Shown: positions 36,872-45,003 of the stretch, one piece after another | Layout of the letters: every line of letters starts with the position of its first letter | Position numbering within the stretch: the first letter of the stretch is position 1 | Assembly: GCF_002884495.1 (NCBI RefSeq) | Contig: NZ_KZ614145.1 | Span: 3,176,423-3,240,422 of the forward strand | DNA length: 64,000 nucleotides | Direction of reading: 5' to 3' | Origin: Rummeliibacillus pycnus | GTDB lineage: Bacteria; Bacillota; Bacilli; Bacillales_A; Planococcaceae | Translations under genes and position numbers: made by a program | Notes under the pieces: model-generated | Told to the model about the DNA's origin: nothing | What the model saw: only the letters and a program-made list of their open reading frames with translations | Databases searched by the model: none

Positions 36872-37160
36872 AAAAGGAGTTGTCTGGAAAGTAAAATCAA
36901 ATGATAAACAAAGTAATACTTTTTTGCTATGTTGACTTTCGTTTCATGCGGACGCTTTCCGCGGGCACAGCCTCATCCTTCTCCTCTCGCTCCACACAGT
37001 CCGAGTGCTTCGAATTGTGCGATGTTCATCGCGAGAGTCGTCGCCTAAAACGTAGATCAACAGGTATAAATTCTAAATAAAAATCTGTTTACCAATAAGC
37101 AGATTTTTATTTTTTTAGTATCTTCTTTGAGTAAAAACTACTTTTTAGACAGCTCCTTTG
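36872..37160. repeat. MITE-like intergenic element with terminal inverted repeats
   Basis: About 289 bases bounded by imperfect inverted repeats: AAAGGAGTTGTCTGGAAAGTA on the left in full reads at 36874-36894 and its near-complement at 37139-37159 (17 of 20 match). The interior has a GC-rich block (GCGGACGCTTTCCGCGGGC at 36948-36966) unlike the AT-rich surroundings, and a hairpin with AAAAATCTG/CAGATTTTT at 37079-37107 followed by ATTTTTTT. No coding frame is supported. Similar TTTCCGCGGGC blocks are, as far as I recall, dispersed in Bacillaceae genomes. Confidence 0.55.
37079..37117 (+). terminator. Terminator-like hairpin inside the repeat element
   Basis: AAAAATCTG(TTTACCAATAAG)CAGATTTTT followed by ATTTTTTTAG. 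It could terminate transcripts from the M20/racemase operon. Confidence 0.75.
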
Positions 37161-37242
37161 AAATAATTATCAGATATTGAAACTTCTATTACATGTTTTC
37201 TTTATACTACTTATAGATAGCTAGTTGATGAGGTCCTTCCTG

Positions 37243-38055
37243 TTAATGTGCGATAAATATTTTACTCATATAAAACTCATCAATATAGTTTGAATTGATC
37301 TTTACCGATTTGTTTCTTTGTCCATCAATTGTAAATCCGAACTTTTCATATAATGCAATTGCTTTTTTGTTAGTTTGGAAGACGGAAAGTTCTAAACGAG
37401 TAATGTTATTTGCTTGAGCCCATTTTTCAGCTTCACTCATCAATGCTGAACCTATACCATGGTTAGCAAATCTTTCGAGTACACCCATTATAATAGAAGC
37501 GCAATGTTTTGAACGGGGGGCATCGTTTCCTATAATAGAAATAAAACCACCAATCTCACCATTAATAATTGCAACTAAAATAGTTCCGGAATCTGTAACC
37601 TTCCATTTTGTAATAAGCTTTCGAAAACTCTGTACCGAAATGGTATTATCACTTTTTCCATATAACATATAATCAGATTCTGCAACCAATTGTTGATATA
37701 GCCCAATTACATCACGTGCATCATCTAATTCGATTGGACGAATAATATATGTTGGTTGATCACTTGCTTGTAAGTCTAATTGAGAATTAGTAAGATTAGT
37801 CGTTGGTTTTTCAAACGTTACATAATAACCTAATTGAATATCTGATACATTGTATCCATATTCAGTCCAAGCAATATAATGCTTCAATGGTGGTTTTGTT
37901 TTCATCCACCAACTTTTATTTAGATAAGAGGCGTTAGGTAGTGGTTGACCCATAATAGTTTCTATTTCAGAGAAGGTTAAGGTGATTTTATCCTCTGTGG
38001 TTGCTTCAAAGTAAGCAGCTAGTGGTATGTATTTTTTTTCAATCTTTTTTTCCAT
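37243..38055 (-). CDS. Two-domain protein: DUF7662-like N-terminal domain fused to a GNAT acetyltransferase
   Basis: 270 residues. Residues 1-85 look like the small DUF7662-type domain: KYIPLAAYFEATTEDKITLTFSEIETIMGQPLPNASYLNKSWW and AWTEYGYNVSDIQLGYYVTFEK contain its LTFxEIExIxGxxLP, WW and AWxxxGYxV pattern (recalled, not searched). After a linker, residues 102-270 are a GNAT domain, with YIIRPIELDDA at the start and FANHGIGSALMSEAEKWA, the acetyl-CoA pyrophosphate loop, and NKKAIALYEKFGF near the end. Substrate unknown. AAAGAGGGG precedes the ATG. It stands alone between the repeat element and ppaC. Confidence 0.78.
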   Translation of the reverse strand: MEKKIEKKYIPLAAYFEATTEDKITLTFSEIETIMGQPLPNASYLNKSWWMKTKPPLKHYIAWTEYGYNVSDIQLGYYVTFEKPTTNLTNSQLDLQASDQPTYIIRPIELDDARDVIGLYQQLVAESDYMLYGKSDNTISVQSFRKLITKWKVTDSGTILVAIINGEIGGFISIIGNDAPRSKHCASIIMGVLERFANHGIGSALMSEAEKWAQANNITRLELSVFQTNKKAIALYEKFGFTIDGQRNKSVKINSNYIDEFYMSKIFIAH

Positions 38056-38243
38056 TTGAACCCCTCTTTATTTTTGATAAATAATATATAGAAATATTAA
38101 CATAGGATCAAAATGAATTGCACTGTTTTTTCACGGAAATTTCACTTGACAGAAAAAACGTTTCATAACGATTTTAAAGTATCCATTTTTCCTTAAGTCT
38201 GCAGCCTTTTTTCTTTTACAATAGATCAATTAGACTGTTGATT

Positions 38244-38310
38244 CTATGGAGGTCTACAAAATGAAAGTTCCTCTTTACTAAAAGGAACTTTCATTCTTTT
38301 TCGTTTCTAG
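38244..38310 (+). promoter_or_regulatory. Leader hairpin with embedded mini-ORF upstream of ppaC
   Basis: GGAGG at 38249-38253 is followed 8 bases later by a six-codon frame (MKVPLY, 38262-38282 with stop). The mini-ORF forms the left arm of a hairpin, AATGAAAGTTCCT / AGGAACTTTCATT, ending in CTTTTTC. The geometry resembles an attenuator, where a translating ribosome would prevent hairpin formation. It could equally be a plain terminator with a chance frame. Confidence 0.5.
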
Positions 38311-38361
38311 ATGTGATAAAATAAAATCGGAAATTGTAGTTAAATTATAGGAGGAATTGTA

Positions 38362-39288
38362 ATGAGTAAAGTCCTTGTTTTCGGGCATAAAAACCCTGAT
38401 ACAGATACAATTACATCTGCACTAGTATATGCATATTTAAAACAACAAACTGGAGTTGAAGCGGAAGCTGTTCGCCTAGGTGAACCAAACAACGAAACAG
38501 CTTATGCATTAGAAAAATTTGGTTTTGAAGCACCACGTCTTGTTGAAAAAGTGGCTCCAGAAGCTTCTCAAGTAATCCTAGTTGATCACAACGAACGTCA
38601 ACAATCTGCAGATGATATCGCAGAAGTACAAATTACTGAAGTAATCGACCACCATCGTATCGCTAATTTTGAAACATCGGATCCATTGTACTATCGTGCT
38701 GAACCAGTTGGTTGTACAGCAACCATTTTAAACAAAATGTTCAAAGAAAATGATGTTGAAATCCCTGCAAATTATGCTGGATTAATGCTTTCTGCCATCA
38801 TTTCTGACACGTTATTATTCAAATCTCCAACTTGCACAGAACAAGATGTAAAAGCTGCCAAAGAACTTGCTGAAAAAGCAGGTGTTAATGCAGAAGAATA
38901 TGGACTTGCTATGTTAAAAGCGGGTGCTGATTTAAGTGACAAATCTTTAGAAGATTTACTTTCTCTTGATGCAAAAGAATTTTCTATGGGTGATCATAAA
39001 GTAGTTATTGCACAAGTAAATGCCGTTGATGTAAATGATGTTCTTGATCGTCAAGGTGAACTTGAAACATTACTTACAAAAGAAGTTGAAGAAAAAGGTT
39101 TAGATTTATTCTTCTTTGTCGTAACTGATATCCTAAATAATGATTCAGTAGCGGTACCAGTAGGTAAAGTAGCTGAAAAAGCTGCACCAGCATTCAATGC
39201 AACATTAGAAAATAACCGTGTTGTACTAAAAGGTGTTGTATCACGTAAAAAACAAATCGTGCCTGCTCTAACTGATGTATTAAAATAA
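38362..39288 (+). CDS. ppaC: Manganese-dependent inorganic pyrophosphatase PpaC
   Basis: 308 residues, the standard DHH-family (class II) size. Metal motifs: GHKNPDTDT at residues 8-16, VDHNE near 75 and the family DHH in VIDHHRI near 98; the C-terminal DHHA2 domain ends with [10 protein letters not shown], holding the substrate-binding SRKKQ. It hydrolyses pyrophosphate with Mn2+. TAGGAGG precedes the ATG. The leader upstream contains a hairpin with a mini-ORF. Confidence 0.96.
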   Translation: MSKVLVFGHKNPDTDTITSALVYAYLKQQTGVEAEAVRLGEPNNETAYALEKFGFEAPRLVEKVAPEASQVILVDHNERQQSADDIAEVQITEVIDHHRIANFETSDPLYYRAEPVGCTATILNKMFKENDVEIPANYAGLMLSAIISDTLLFKSPTCTEQDVKAAKELAEKAGVNAEEYGLAMLKAGADLSDKSLEDLLSLDAKEFSMGDHKVVIAQVNAVDVNDVLDRQGELETLLTKEVEEKGLDLFFFVVTDILNNDSVAVPVGKVAEKAAPAFNATLENNRVVLKGVVSRKKQIVPALTDVLK

Positions 39289-39302
39289 TTTCAATGAAAA
39301 CC

Positions 39303-39350
39303 AAAAAGACTGTCCACCCATTACTTGAGTTGGACAGTCTTTTTTATTTT
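39303..39350. terminator. Terminator between ppaC and the Rieske oxidoreductase
   Basis: AAAAAGACTGTCCA / TGGACAGTCTTTTT stem with an 18-base loop region; T-runs are present on both strands, so it can serve both converging genes. Confidence 0.88.
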
Positions 39351-40720
39351 TTTAAATTTAATGGTTTTACTGCAGGCCCTTCTAATACAGAGCCATCTTT
39401 TGCAAATCTTGAACCGTGACATGGACAATCCCACGTTTCATCTGCTTCATTCCATCTTGTTTTACAACCTAAATGTGTACATCTAGGCATGGAGCTTCTT
39501 GTTACATATCCTCCAACTAAATCAATTACTGTTTGACCACCAACTTTTAGGGCCTGTAATAAGGCATCACCAATCGATGTGTGCTTTGGAGAGTAAAGAT
39601 CTATACCAGAGTTTGGCCGTCCTAAGATTCCATCGCTGACAATTTGACCTGCAACAAGAGAATTAGATATACCCCATTTTCTAAAGCCTGTAGCAAGCCA
39701 GATATTCGGATGACCTGAGCTGATTTGCCCTACGTATGGAAGTAAGTCTGGGGTTTCAGGATCTTGGGCAGACCATTTGTATTGAATATCGGAGGCAGCG
39801 AAATTTCCGTATGCCTCATTTTCAATGGCTTCGTAAAAAATATTCGTATTCGATGATGAACCGGCACGTTGTGAGGAACCGACTAGTAATGTGTAATAAT
39901 CATCATCTATTTGAACTGTGCGGACAGAACGATTTGGCTGATCAATAGATAAGTATTGACCTGAATACGGTTCAGAACATTTAAAAGCAATCATATAGGA
40001 GCGGTTTACTTTGAGTTTTATTAGCTGCAAACCGATAATGGCCTCTAATGGATAATGAGAGCAAATGACTAATTCTTTACAGTGAACTGTGTGATTATTT
40101 TCTAGTTCTACATAGGGTTTTGATACATTAATATGGGCTACACGAGAGTTTTCATAAAACTTAGCTCCCGCCTTAATAGCCATATCTATAATCCGTTGTC
40201 CAAAAAGAACTGGATGAATTTGGGCTTGGTCTAACATAGCGACAGAGGCCTTCATCTCATATGGAATTTCTCCCTTTTCGCCAAAAGTACCAGGTATGTG
40301 CAATTGTTTATAAGCAGCCCATTCATCTTCTAGCTTCTTTATATTTTGCCCTTCTAATGTATACAAAAAGGACGTTGCGGGTTGAATAATAGAGGAGTCC
40401 ACTAAATCCAAGGCTGTAGAAATTGCCTTTTGATTTAATTCGTAATAAAGCAATGCAGCTTCTTGTCCAAATTTTTCTATAATCGATTGGTAAACGGGAC
40501 CGTGTTGTGCTGTTAATTTTCCAGTTGAATGTCCTGTTGCACCGTGCAGTAAAGAATTTCCTTCAAGTACTACTACTTCCTTACCTGCTTTTGCTAAATG
40601 ATACGCAGTCATAATACCACTAAGGCCACCACCTATAATACAAACGTCTGTCTGTATTGATTCTTCAAGAGGCGATTTAGCGTACGATCGTTTATTTTGC
40701 AACCAGATAGATGAATTCAT
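39344..40720 (-). CDS. FAD-dependent oxidoreductase with C-terminal Rieske [2Fe-2S] domain (YhfW-like)
   Basis: 458 residues. The N-terminal DAO-type FAD domain has [27 protein letters not shown] at 27-53 and [16 protein letters not shown]. The C-terminal 60 residues or so form a Rieske domain with both ligand pairs, C414-T-H416 (CTHLGC) and C432-P-C-H435. B. subtilis YhfW has the same fusion. Such proteins are thought to pass electrons from an amine/aldehyde-type oxidation to a redox partner, but the substrate is not established. GGAG lies 8 bases before the ATG. The gene converges on ppaC. Confidence 0.88.
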   Translation of the reverse strand: MNSSIWLQNKRSYAKSPLEESIQTDVCIIGGGLSGIMTAYHLAKAGKEVVVLEGNSLLHGATGHSTGKLTAQHGPVYQSIIEKFGQEAALLYYELNQKAISTALDLVDSSIIQPATSFLYTLEGQNIKKLEDEWAAYKQLHIPGTFGEKGEIPYEMKASVAMLDQAQIHPVLFGQRIIDMAIKAGAKFYENSRVAHINVSKPYVELENNHTVHCKELVICSHYPLEAIIGLQLIKLKVNRSYMIAFKCSEPYSGQYLSIDQPNRSVRTVQIDDDYYTLLVGSSQRAGSSSNTNIFYEAIENEAYGNFAASDIQYKWSAQDPETPDLLPYVGQISSGHPNIWLATGFRKWGISNSLVAGQIVSDGILGRPNSGIDLYSPKHTSIGDALLQALKVGGQTVIDLVGGYVTRSSMPRCTHLGCKTRWNEADETWDCPCHGSRFAKDGSVLEGPAVKPLNLKK

Positions 40721-40838
40721 TTTATGAATCTCCTACTTTTTAAAAGTAGCATGTGCAAAATGAAAGTAAACATACGAGGCAGAAAAATTGCACAAAAATT
40801 AAAATGACAGATACAATGTTTTCAAGAGGTGAATAATC

Positions 40839-41546
40839 ATGAAAATTGAAGTATGGTCAGATTATGTATGTCCATTTTGTTATATTGGTAAAAGAGAATT
40901 AGAAAATGCATTAGAAAAAACAGGCTATAAAGATCAAGTGGAAGTAGCGTTTAAAAGTTATCAGCTTAGTCCAGATGCACCAGCTATTTCTGAAGAAAGT
41001 ATTTATGAAAATCTAGCAAAAAAATATGGTATGTCACTTGAGCAAGCAAAAGCACAGACTCAAGGTATTAAAGCACGTGCACAAGAAGTTGGGTTAGCCT
41101 ATGATTTTGAACATATGAAACCTGCGAATACGTTTAAAGCACATCGTCTTGCAAAGTATGCTGAATCTGTAGGTAAAGGTGCAGAAATGAGCGAACGATT
41201 AATGAAAGCATACTTTATTGAAACAAAAGAAATTGGATTAACTGATATTTTAGTAGATTTAGCAGTAGAAGTGGGCTTAGAACGACAAGCTGTTGAAGAC
41301 GTTCTTAATGATGATACATTTGCGGCAGATGTACTTACTGATATTCAACAAGCTGCTCAATTAGGTGTTCGAGGAGTACCATTCTTTGTCATCAATAACA
41401 AATATGCCATTTCTGGGGCACAACCTGGAGAAGTGTTTGAAAATGCAGTACGCCAAGTTGCTGAAGAAGATGGCTTGAGACCTAGCTTAAAAATGATGGG
41501 GCAAGATGGTAAAGGGATTTGCACAGATGGTAAGTGTGAACTTTAA
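40839..41546 (+). CDS. DsbA-family dithiol oxidoreductase (FrnE/YwbO-like)
   Basis: 235 residues. A thioredoxin-fold start with CPFC (VWSDYVCPFCYIGKREL, C12 and C15) and the cis-proline segment GVRGVPFFVINNKYAISGAQ near residue 180 mark the cytoplasmic FrnE/DsbA-like family. There is no signal peptide. A further cysteine pair at the very C-terminus (GICTDGKCEL) could form a second redox centre, as in some FrnE proteins. AAGAGGTGA precedes the ATG. The next gene is an azoreductase, in line with an oxidative or quinone-stress neighbourhood. Confidence 0.9.
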   Translation: MKIEVWSDYVCPFCYIGKRELENALEKTGYKDQVEVAFKSYQLSPDAPAISEESIYENLAKKYGMSLEQAKAQTQGIKARAQEVGLAYDFEHMKPANTFKAHRLAKYAESVGKGAEMSERLMKAYFIETKEIGLTDILVDLAVEVGLERQAVEDVLNDDTFAADVLTDIQQAAQLGVRGVPFFVINNKYAISGAQPGEVFENAVRQVAEEDGLRPSLKMMGQDGKGICTDGKCEL

Positions 41547-41666
41547 AATTTCAGTCAAAAGTATGAGAGCACATTCGTTGATTTAGAATGTGTTTTCTTT
41601 TAAAATTATCTTATCTCGAATTAGAGATATTAGAATTAAAGAATAATAGAAAGCGAGAGATATATT

Positions 41667-42314
41667 TTGACAAATGTATTAGTAGTAAAAGCAAACAACC
41701 GTCCAGCTGATCAAGCAATTTCAAGTAAAATGTATGAAACATTCATGGAAGAAGTTAAAGGTTCTGACCTTAACGTTTCTATATATGATGTTTACGAAGA
41801 AGATACTCCATACTTTGGACAAGACCTTCTTGAAGCATTTGGTAAATTACAAAATGGTGAAGAATTATCAGATCTTCAAAAACGTACACTAGCTGCAAAA
41901 CAAAAAGCAATGGATGCTATCTCAGCAGCAGATGTAGTTGTATTTGCTTTCCCATTATGGAACTTAACAATCCCAGCTAAATTACAAACATTCATCGACT
42001 ATGTATACGCTGCAGGATTCGCATTCAAATATGACGAAAATGGTAACTTAGTAAGCTTAATGCCAGAGAAAAAAGCCGTCTTCTTAAACGCTCGTGGTGG
42101 AATTTACTCAACTCCAGAAACAGCACCAATGGAAATGGCAGTAAACTACATGCGTAATGTATTCGGCGGTGTATTCGGTATGGAAATTATCGATGAAGTT
42201 ATTATTGAGGGCCATAATGCAATGTCTGATAAAGCACCAGAAATTATTGCGAATGGTTTAGAAGAAGTAAAAGCTGCAGCAAAACGTTTAAAAGAACTTA
42301 CTGTTAAAGCATAA
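41667..42314 (+). CDS. azoR: FMN-dependent NADH-azoreductase AzoR
   Basis: 215 residues, flavodoxin-like fold. VVFAFPLWNLTIPAKLQTFIDYVYAAGFAFKY is the signature region around the FMN and active site, and LNARGGIYST is the second FMN loop. It reduces azo compounds and, physiologically, quinones by two electrons. The start is TTG 41667 (MTNVLVVKANN); the ribosome site AAAGCGAGAG is weak. Homologues in B. subtilis (AzoR1/YvaB) are controlled by YodB, and a YodB/CatR-like regulator gene lies 2.3 kb downstream. Confidence 0.92.
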   Translation: MTNVLVVKANNRPADQAISSKMYETFMEEVKGSDLNVSIYDVYEEDTPYFGQDLLEAFGKLQNGEELSDLQKRTLAAKQKAMDAISAADVVVFAFPLWNLTIPAKLQTFIDYVYAAGFAFKYDENGNLVSLMPEKKAVFLNARGGIYSTPETAPMEMAVNYMRNVFGGVFGMEIIDEVIIEGHNAMSDKAPEIIANGLEEVKAAAKRLKELTVKA

Positions 42315-42330
42315 TAGATAAGATAATCGA

Positions 42331-42366
42331 AATCCCGATGCAAATAGTGCGTCGGGATTTTTTTGC
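42331..42366. terminator. Terminator between azoR and the DUF2500 gene
   Basis: AAATCCCGA / TCGGGATTT stem with TTTTTTTG on the plus side. Confidence 0.88.
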
Positions 42367-42753
42367 TTAGTTTTGAACCGTTTTCTCTTGTCGTTCAAAT
42401 TGATGAAATCTAGATCCTTGGAACGTCAACGTACCTAAATCACCATCAGCTAATTTTCCATATTCCCGTCCATTAACTTTAAGTTCAATACGATTACCAC
42501 TATCTACTTCAAACGTTATATAGTAGCTTGTATGAGCAGAAGAATTACCGCTACCACCACTAACCATTGTACGTTTAGTAACTATGTTAGCGGGAACGGT
42601 TAAAATAGGAGAAGCGTTATTTTTTGACCACTCACTAACCCCCTTGATGACATTAAAGAGGATAAAGCTAATAACAAATATAAAGATGATTGCAATGAAT
42701 AGTTGAGCAAACATAAAACCATCAAAATCTGTATCAACAAATAATAACAACAT
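42367..42753 (-). CDS. DUF2500 membrane-anchored protein
   Basis: 128 residues. One N-terminal membrane helix (FAQLFIAIIFIFVISFILFNVI, residues 15-36) is followed by a small beta-rich domain. The string VPANIVTKRTMVSGGSGNSSAHTSYYITFEVDSGNRIELKV is typical of the DUF2500 family, which resembles small OB-like or SH3-like membrane-associated domains. Function is unknown. GGGGTGAAC precedes the ATG. It converges on azoR at a shared terminator. Confidence 0.82.
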   Translation of the reverse strand: MLLLFVDTDFDGFMFAQLFIAIIFIFVISFILFNVIKGVSEWSKNNASPILTVPANIVTKRTMVSGGSGNSSAHTSYYITFEVDSGNRIELKVNGREYGKLADGDLGTLTFQGSRFHQFERQEKTVQN

Positions 42754-42935
42754 CGTTCACCCCTAAATATAATTGTTTATTATGTAATTTATATATTTAT
42801 ACGGTTGGTTATATAAAAAGTTCCAGAAATTACTGAATACAGGATATAAAAATGGTGATGAAAAACTATAAGGACTAATACTAATAAAAAAGAGTTACGT
42901 AACAATATTTGAAAGCCAGTAAAAAGAACATAAAA

Positions 42936-42962
42936 AAGCCCACTCTCTATTCGAGTGGGCTA
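42936..42962 (-). terminator. Terminator of the YceI-family gene
   Basis: AGCCCACTC / GAGTGGGCT with TCTATTC loop; on the minus strand it is followed by TTTTTTATG. Confidence 0.88.
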
Positions 42963-42973
42963 ATGAGCTAGAA

Positions 42974-43501
42974 TTATTGAGCTGGGTTAAGTTCTAATTC
43001 GATTTTAATTTTGATATCTTCACCAACTAGTACGCCACCAGTTTCTAAAGCAGCGTTCCAAGTTAGGCCAAATTCTTTACGGTTGATTTTTCCAGTAGCT
43101 TCAAATGCTACAACTTCAACGCCCCATGGATTAGTACCTTTACCGCCATATTCAACATCGAAAGTAACAGGTTTAGTTACGTCTTTGACAGTGAAGTTAC
43201 CAGTTAATTTGTATTCGCCAGCACCTTCTGATTTGATGTCAGTTGCAACGAAAGTCATTTTAGGGAACTTTTCTGCATCAAAGAAGTCTGCTGATTTTAA
43301 GTGATTATCACGATCTGCGTTGTTTGTATTGACACTGTTTACATCGATTTCAAATTTGATAGAAGCAGCTGTTAAATCTTCTGGATTCATATCGATATCA
43401 GCTGTAAATGAATCGAAACCACCTTTTACTTTTGAAATCATCATGTGTTTTACTTCAAATCCTAAGTTAGAGTGTGCTGCATCAACATTATATTTTGTCA
43501 T
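42974..43501 (-). CDS. YceI-family lipocalin-like protein
   Basis: 175 residues from ATG 43501 (MTKYNVDAAHSNLGFEVKHMM), which has AGGAGG 8 bases upstream; the longer frame overlaps that site. YceI signatures are clear: DAAHSNLGFEVKHMMISKVKG at the start, NADRDNHLKSADFFDAEKFPKMTF in the middle and TGKINRKEFGLTWN near the end. There is no signal peptide, so it is cytosolic here. Family members bind isoprenoid or amide lipids in a beta-barrel. The biological role is unclear; the neighbourhood is quinone-stress linked. Confidence 0.9.
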   Translation of the reverse strand: MTKYNVDAAHSNLGFEVKHMMISKVKGGFDSFTADIDMNPEDLTAASIKFEIDVNSVNTNNADRDNHLKSADFFDAEKFPKMTFVATDIKSEGAGEYKLTGNFTVKDVTKPVTFDVEYGGKGTNPWGVEVVAFEATGKINRKEFGLTWNAALETGGVLVGEDIKIKIELELNPAQ

Positions 43502-43604
43502 TTTAAATTTCCTCCTAAACATTGTTTGTTTTGTTATTTATATCATAATACATCATTATCTCGAAATCAAGACATTTTAATTAAAGATAACGAGGATATT
43601 TGAA

Positions 43605-44471
43605 CTACAAATTTTTTACAGTAAAAATCATACCGTTCTGATTAAGATCTTTTACAATAATTTTTCCCTCAACCTCTTCAAACGATACTTGATATTTGAT
43701 CAAATTTTGTTTTAATTTGTTTAATTCATCTATAGAAGAAAGGTTTAAAGAAAAATTAATTAACCCAGAAGCAATACTTGGTGCTAATGGTGCACCAATA
43801 CCATTCCAAATGTTTGCGGCAATATGGTGATGATAGCCACCTGCTGACATGAAATAAGCAGAGTTCATAAAGTTTGTTTTTAAATCTAAACCAAGAGCTT
43901 TTAAATAAAAGCTACTTAAAGTGTCATTTATTTCAGAGACTGTTAAGTGCATATGTCCTAAAATAGTGCCTTGTGGAAATCCTGTCCATTCACGTTCAGG
44001 ATCAAATAATGCCATGATGCTATTAAAATCAACAGGAATTGTATCTGTATCGATTCCACCATCATCATTAATTGTCCATTCATTTCTTGGTCTGTCACGG
44101 TAAATTTCTATTCCGTTTCCTTCAGGATCTGTTAAATAAAATGCTTCAGAATACAAGTGGTCACCAGCACCACTAAAAGGTGCTTTCATTTTTATGAGAT
44201 TCCCCACCATATAAGCAAGATCTTCACGACTTGGCACTAGAATAGCGAAATGATAAAGGCCAGTAGTACGTGGTGGTCTAGGAACTACGTCTTCACTAGC
44301 GGTTAATATAAGAATTGGTTCAGAACTTCCTGCACCAAAAATAACTTCAGTAGAAGATTCATTTAATAGATTAAAACCCAAACTTTTATAAAAACTTTTT
44401 TGAGTTTCAAGTGATTGAACACGCAATTGTACATAACCTAATTGCATATTAGGATCCAATTTGAATGCCAA
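43605..44471 (-). CDS. catE: Ring-cleaving dioxygenase of the CatE type (VOC fold, extradiol)
   Basis: 288 residues from TTG 44471, 6 bases after AAAGGAGG. Two tandem VOC modules are present: LGYVQLRVQSLETQKSFYKSLGFNLL with YHFAILVPSREDLA, then LGHMHLTVSEINDTLSSFYLKALGLDL with YHHHIAANIW. The histidines in GHMHLTV and YHHHIA and the E in GNGIEIYRD-type positions are the iron-ligand candidates. B. subtilis CatE is a catechol 2,3-dioxygenase controlled by YodB and CatR. Here the gene diverges from an HxlR-type regulator, with operators in between, supporting the same role in removing catechols. The exact substrate is inferred. Confidence 0.85.
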   Translation of the reverse strand: MAFKLDPNMQLGYVQLRVQSLETQKSFYKSLGFNLLNESSTEVIFGAGSSEPILILTASEDVVPRPPRTTGLYHFAILVPSREDLAYMVGNLIKMKAPFSGAGDHLYSEAFYLTDPEGNGIEIYRDRPRNEWTINDDGGIDTDTIPVDFNSIMALFDPEREWTGFPQGTILGHMHLTVSEINDTLSSFYLKALGLDLKTNFMNSAYFMSAGGYHHHIAANIWNGIGAPLAPSIASGLINFSLNLSSIDELNKLKQNLIKYQVSFEEVEGKIIVKDLNQNGMIFTVKNL

Positions 44472-44502
44472 ATTAGTTCCTCCTTTCAATTTCTTTTTAC
44501 TT

Positions 44503-44593
44503 ACTTTTCGTAACTTACTATAAAACAGTAAATAGATTACGTCAAGTAATTAAGTTACGGAAAGTTTACTTTTTTTTCGATTGTCGGTACAAT
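44503..44593. promoter_or_regulatory. Divergent catE/HxlR-regulator promoters with paired operators
   Basis: Two inverted sites, ACTTTTCGTAACTTA at 44503-44517 and TAAGTTACGGAAAGT at 44551-44565, differ at one position when aligned. The first abuts the minus-strand catE promoter (-35 TTGACG 44540-44545, -10 TATAGT 44517-44522, 17-base spacer). The second overlaps the plus-strand promoter of the regulator (-35 TTTACT 44565-44570, -10 TACAAT 44588-44593, 17-base spacer). Confidence 0.82.
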
Positions 44594-44615
44594 GTAGTTA
44601 TTAGAGGTGAAAAAT

Positions 44616-44921
44616 ATGAAGGAAACAGCACTATGTCCACGTTTATCTAAAGCAATGGATCTAATTGGTAAACGTTGGGTTGGTTTAATCTTATATGAAT
44701 TACTAGAAGGGCCTAAACGATTTAATGAAATTGAATCAGCACTGCCTATTAGTGGACGTCTACTGTCGGAAAGATTAAAGGAATTAGAGAAAGAAGGACT
44801 AGTGGAACGTCAAGTTTATACAGAAGTACCAGTTCGTGTTGAATATAGTCTTACAGAAATGGGATTAAGCTTAAAAGATGCAATAGATGCTATTGAAATT
44901 TGGTCCAAAAGATGGCTTTAA
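44616..44921 (+). CDS. HxlR-family (DUF24) redox regulator, YodB/CatR-like
   Basis: 101 residues from ATG 44616, with AGAGGTG 7 bases upstream. The HxlR winged helix is intact: CPRLSKAMDLIGKRWVGLILYELLEGPKRFNEIESALP, LSERLKELEKEGLVERQVY and VEYSLTEMG. A single cysteine near the N-terminus, in ETALCPRLS, lies where YodB and CatR have their quinone- and diamide-sensing Cys. It probably represses catE and itself via the two TAAGTTACG sites and releases them when the cysteine is modified. The nearby azoreductase could belong to the same regulon. Confidence 0.87.
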   Translation: MKETALCPRLSKAMDLIGKRWVGLILYELLEGPKRFNEIESALPISGRLLSERLKELEKEGLVERQVYTEVPVRVEYSLTEMGLSLKDAIDAIEIWSKRWL

Positions 44922-45003
44922 GTGAATTTTGCTTGTAAAAAAGGCTTTGTATATTCATACTTAATAGAGGAAAAGAAAGTATGAAAGGAATGGGCTTTCC
45001 ATT

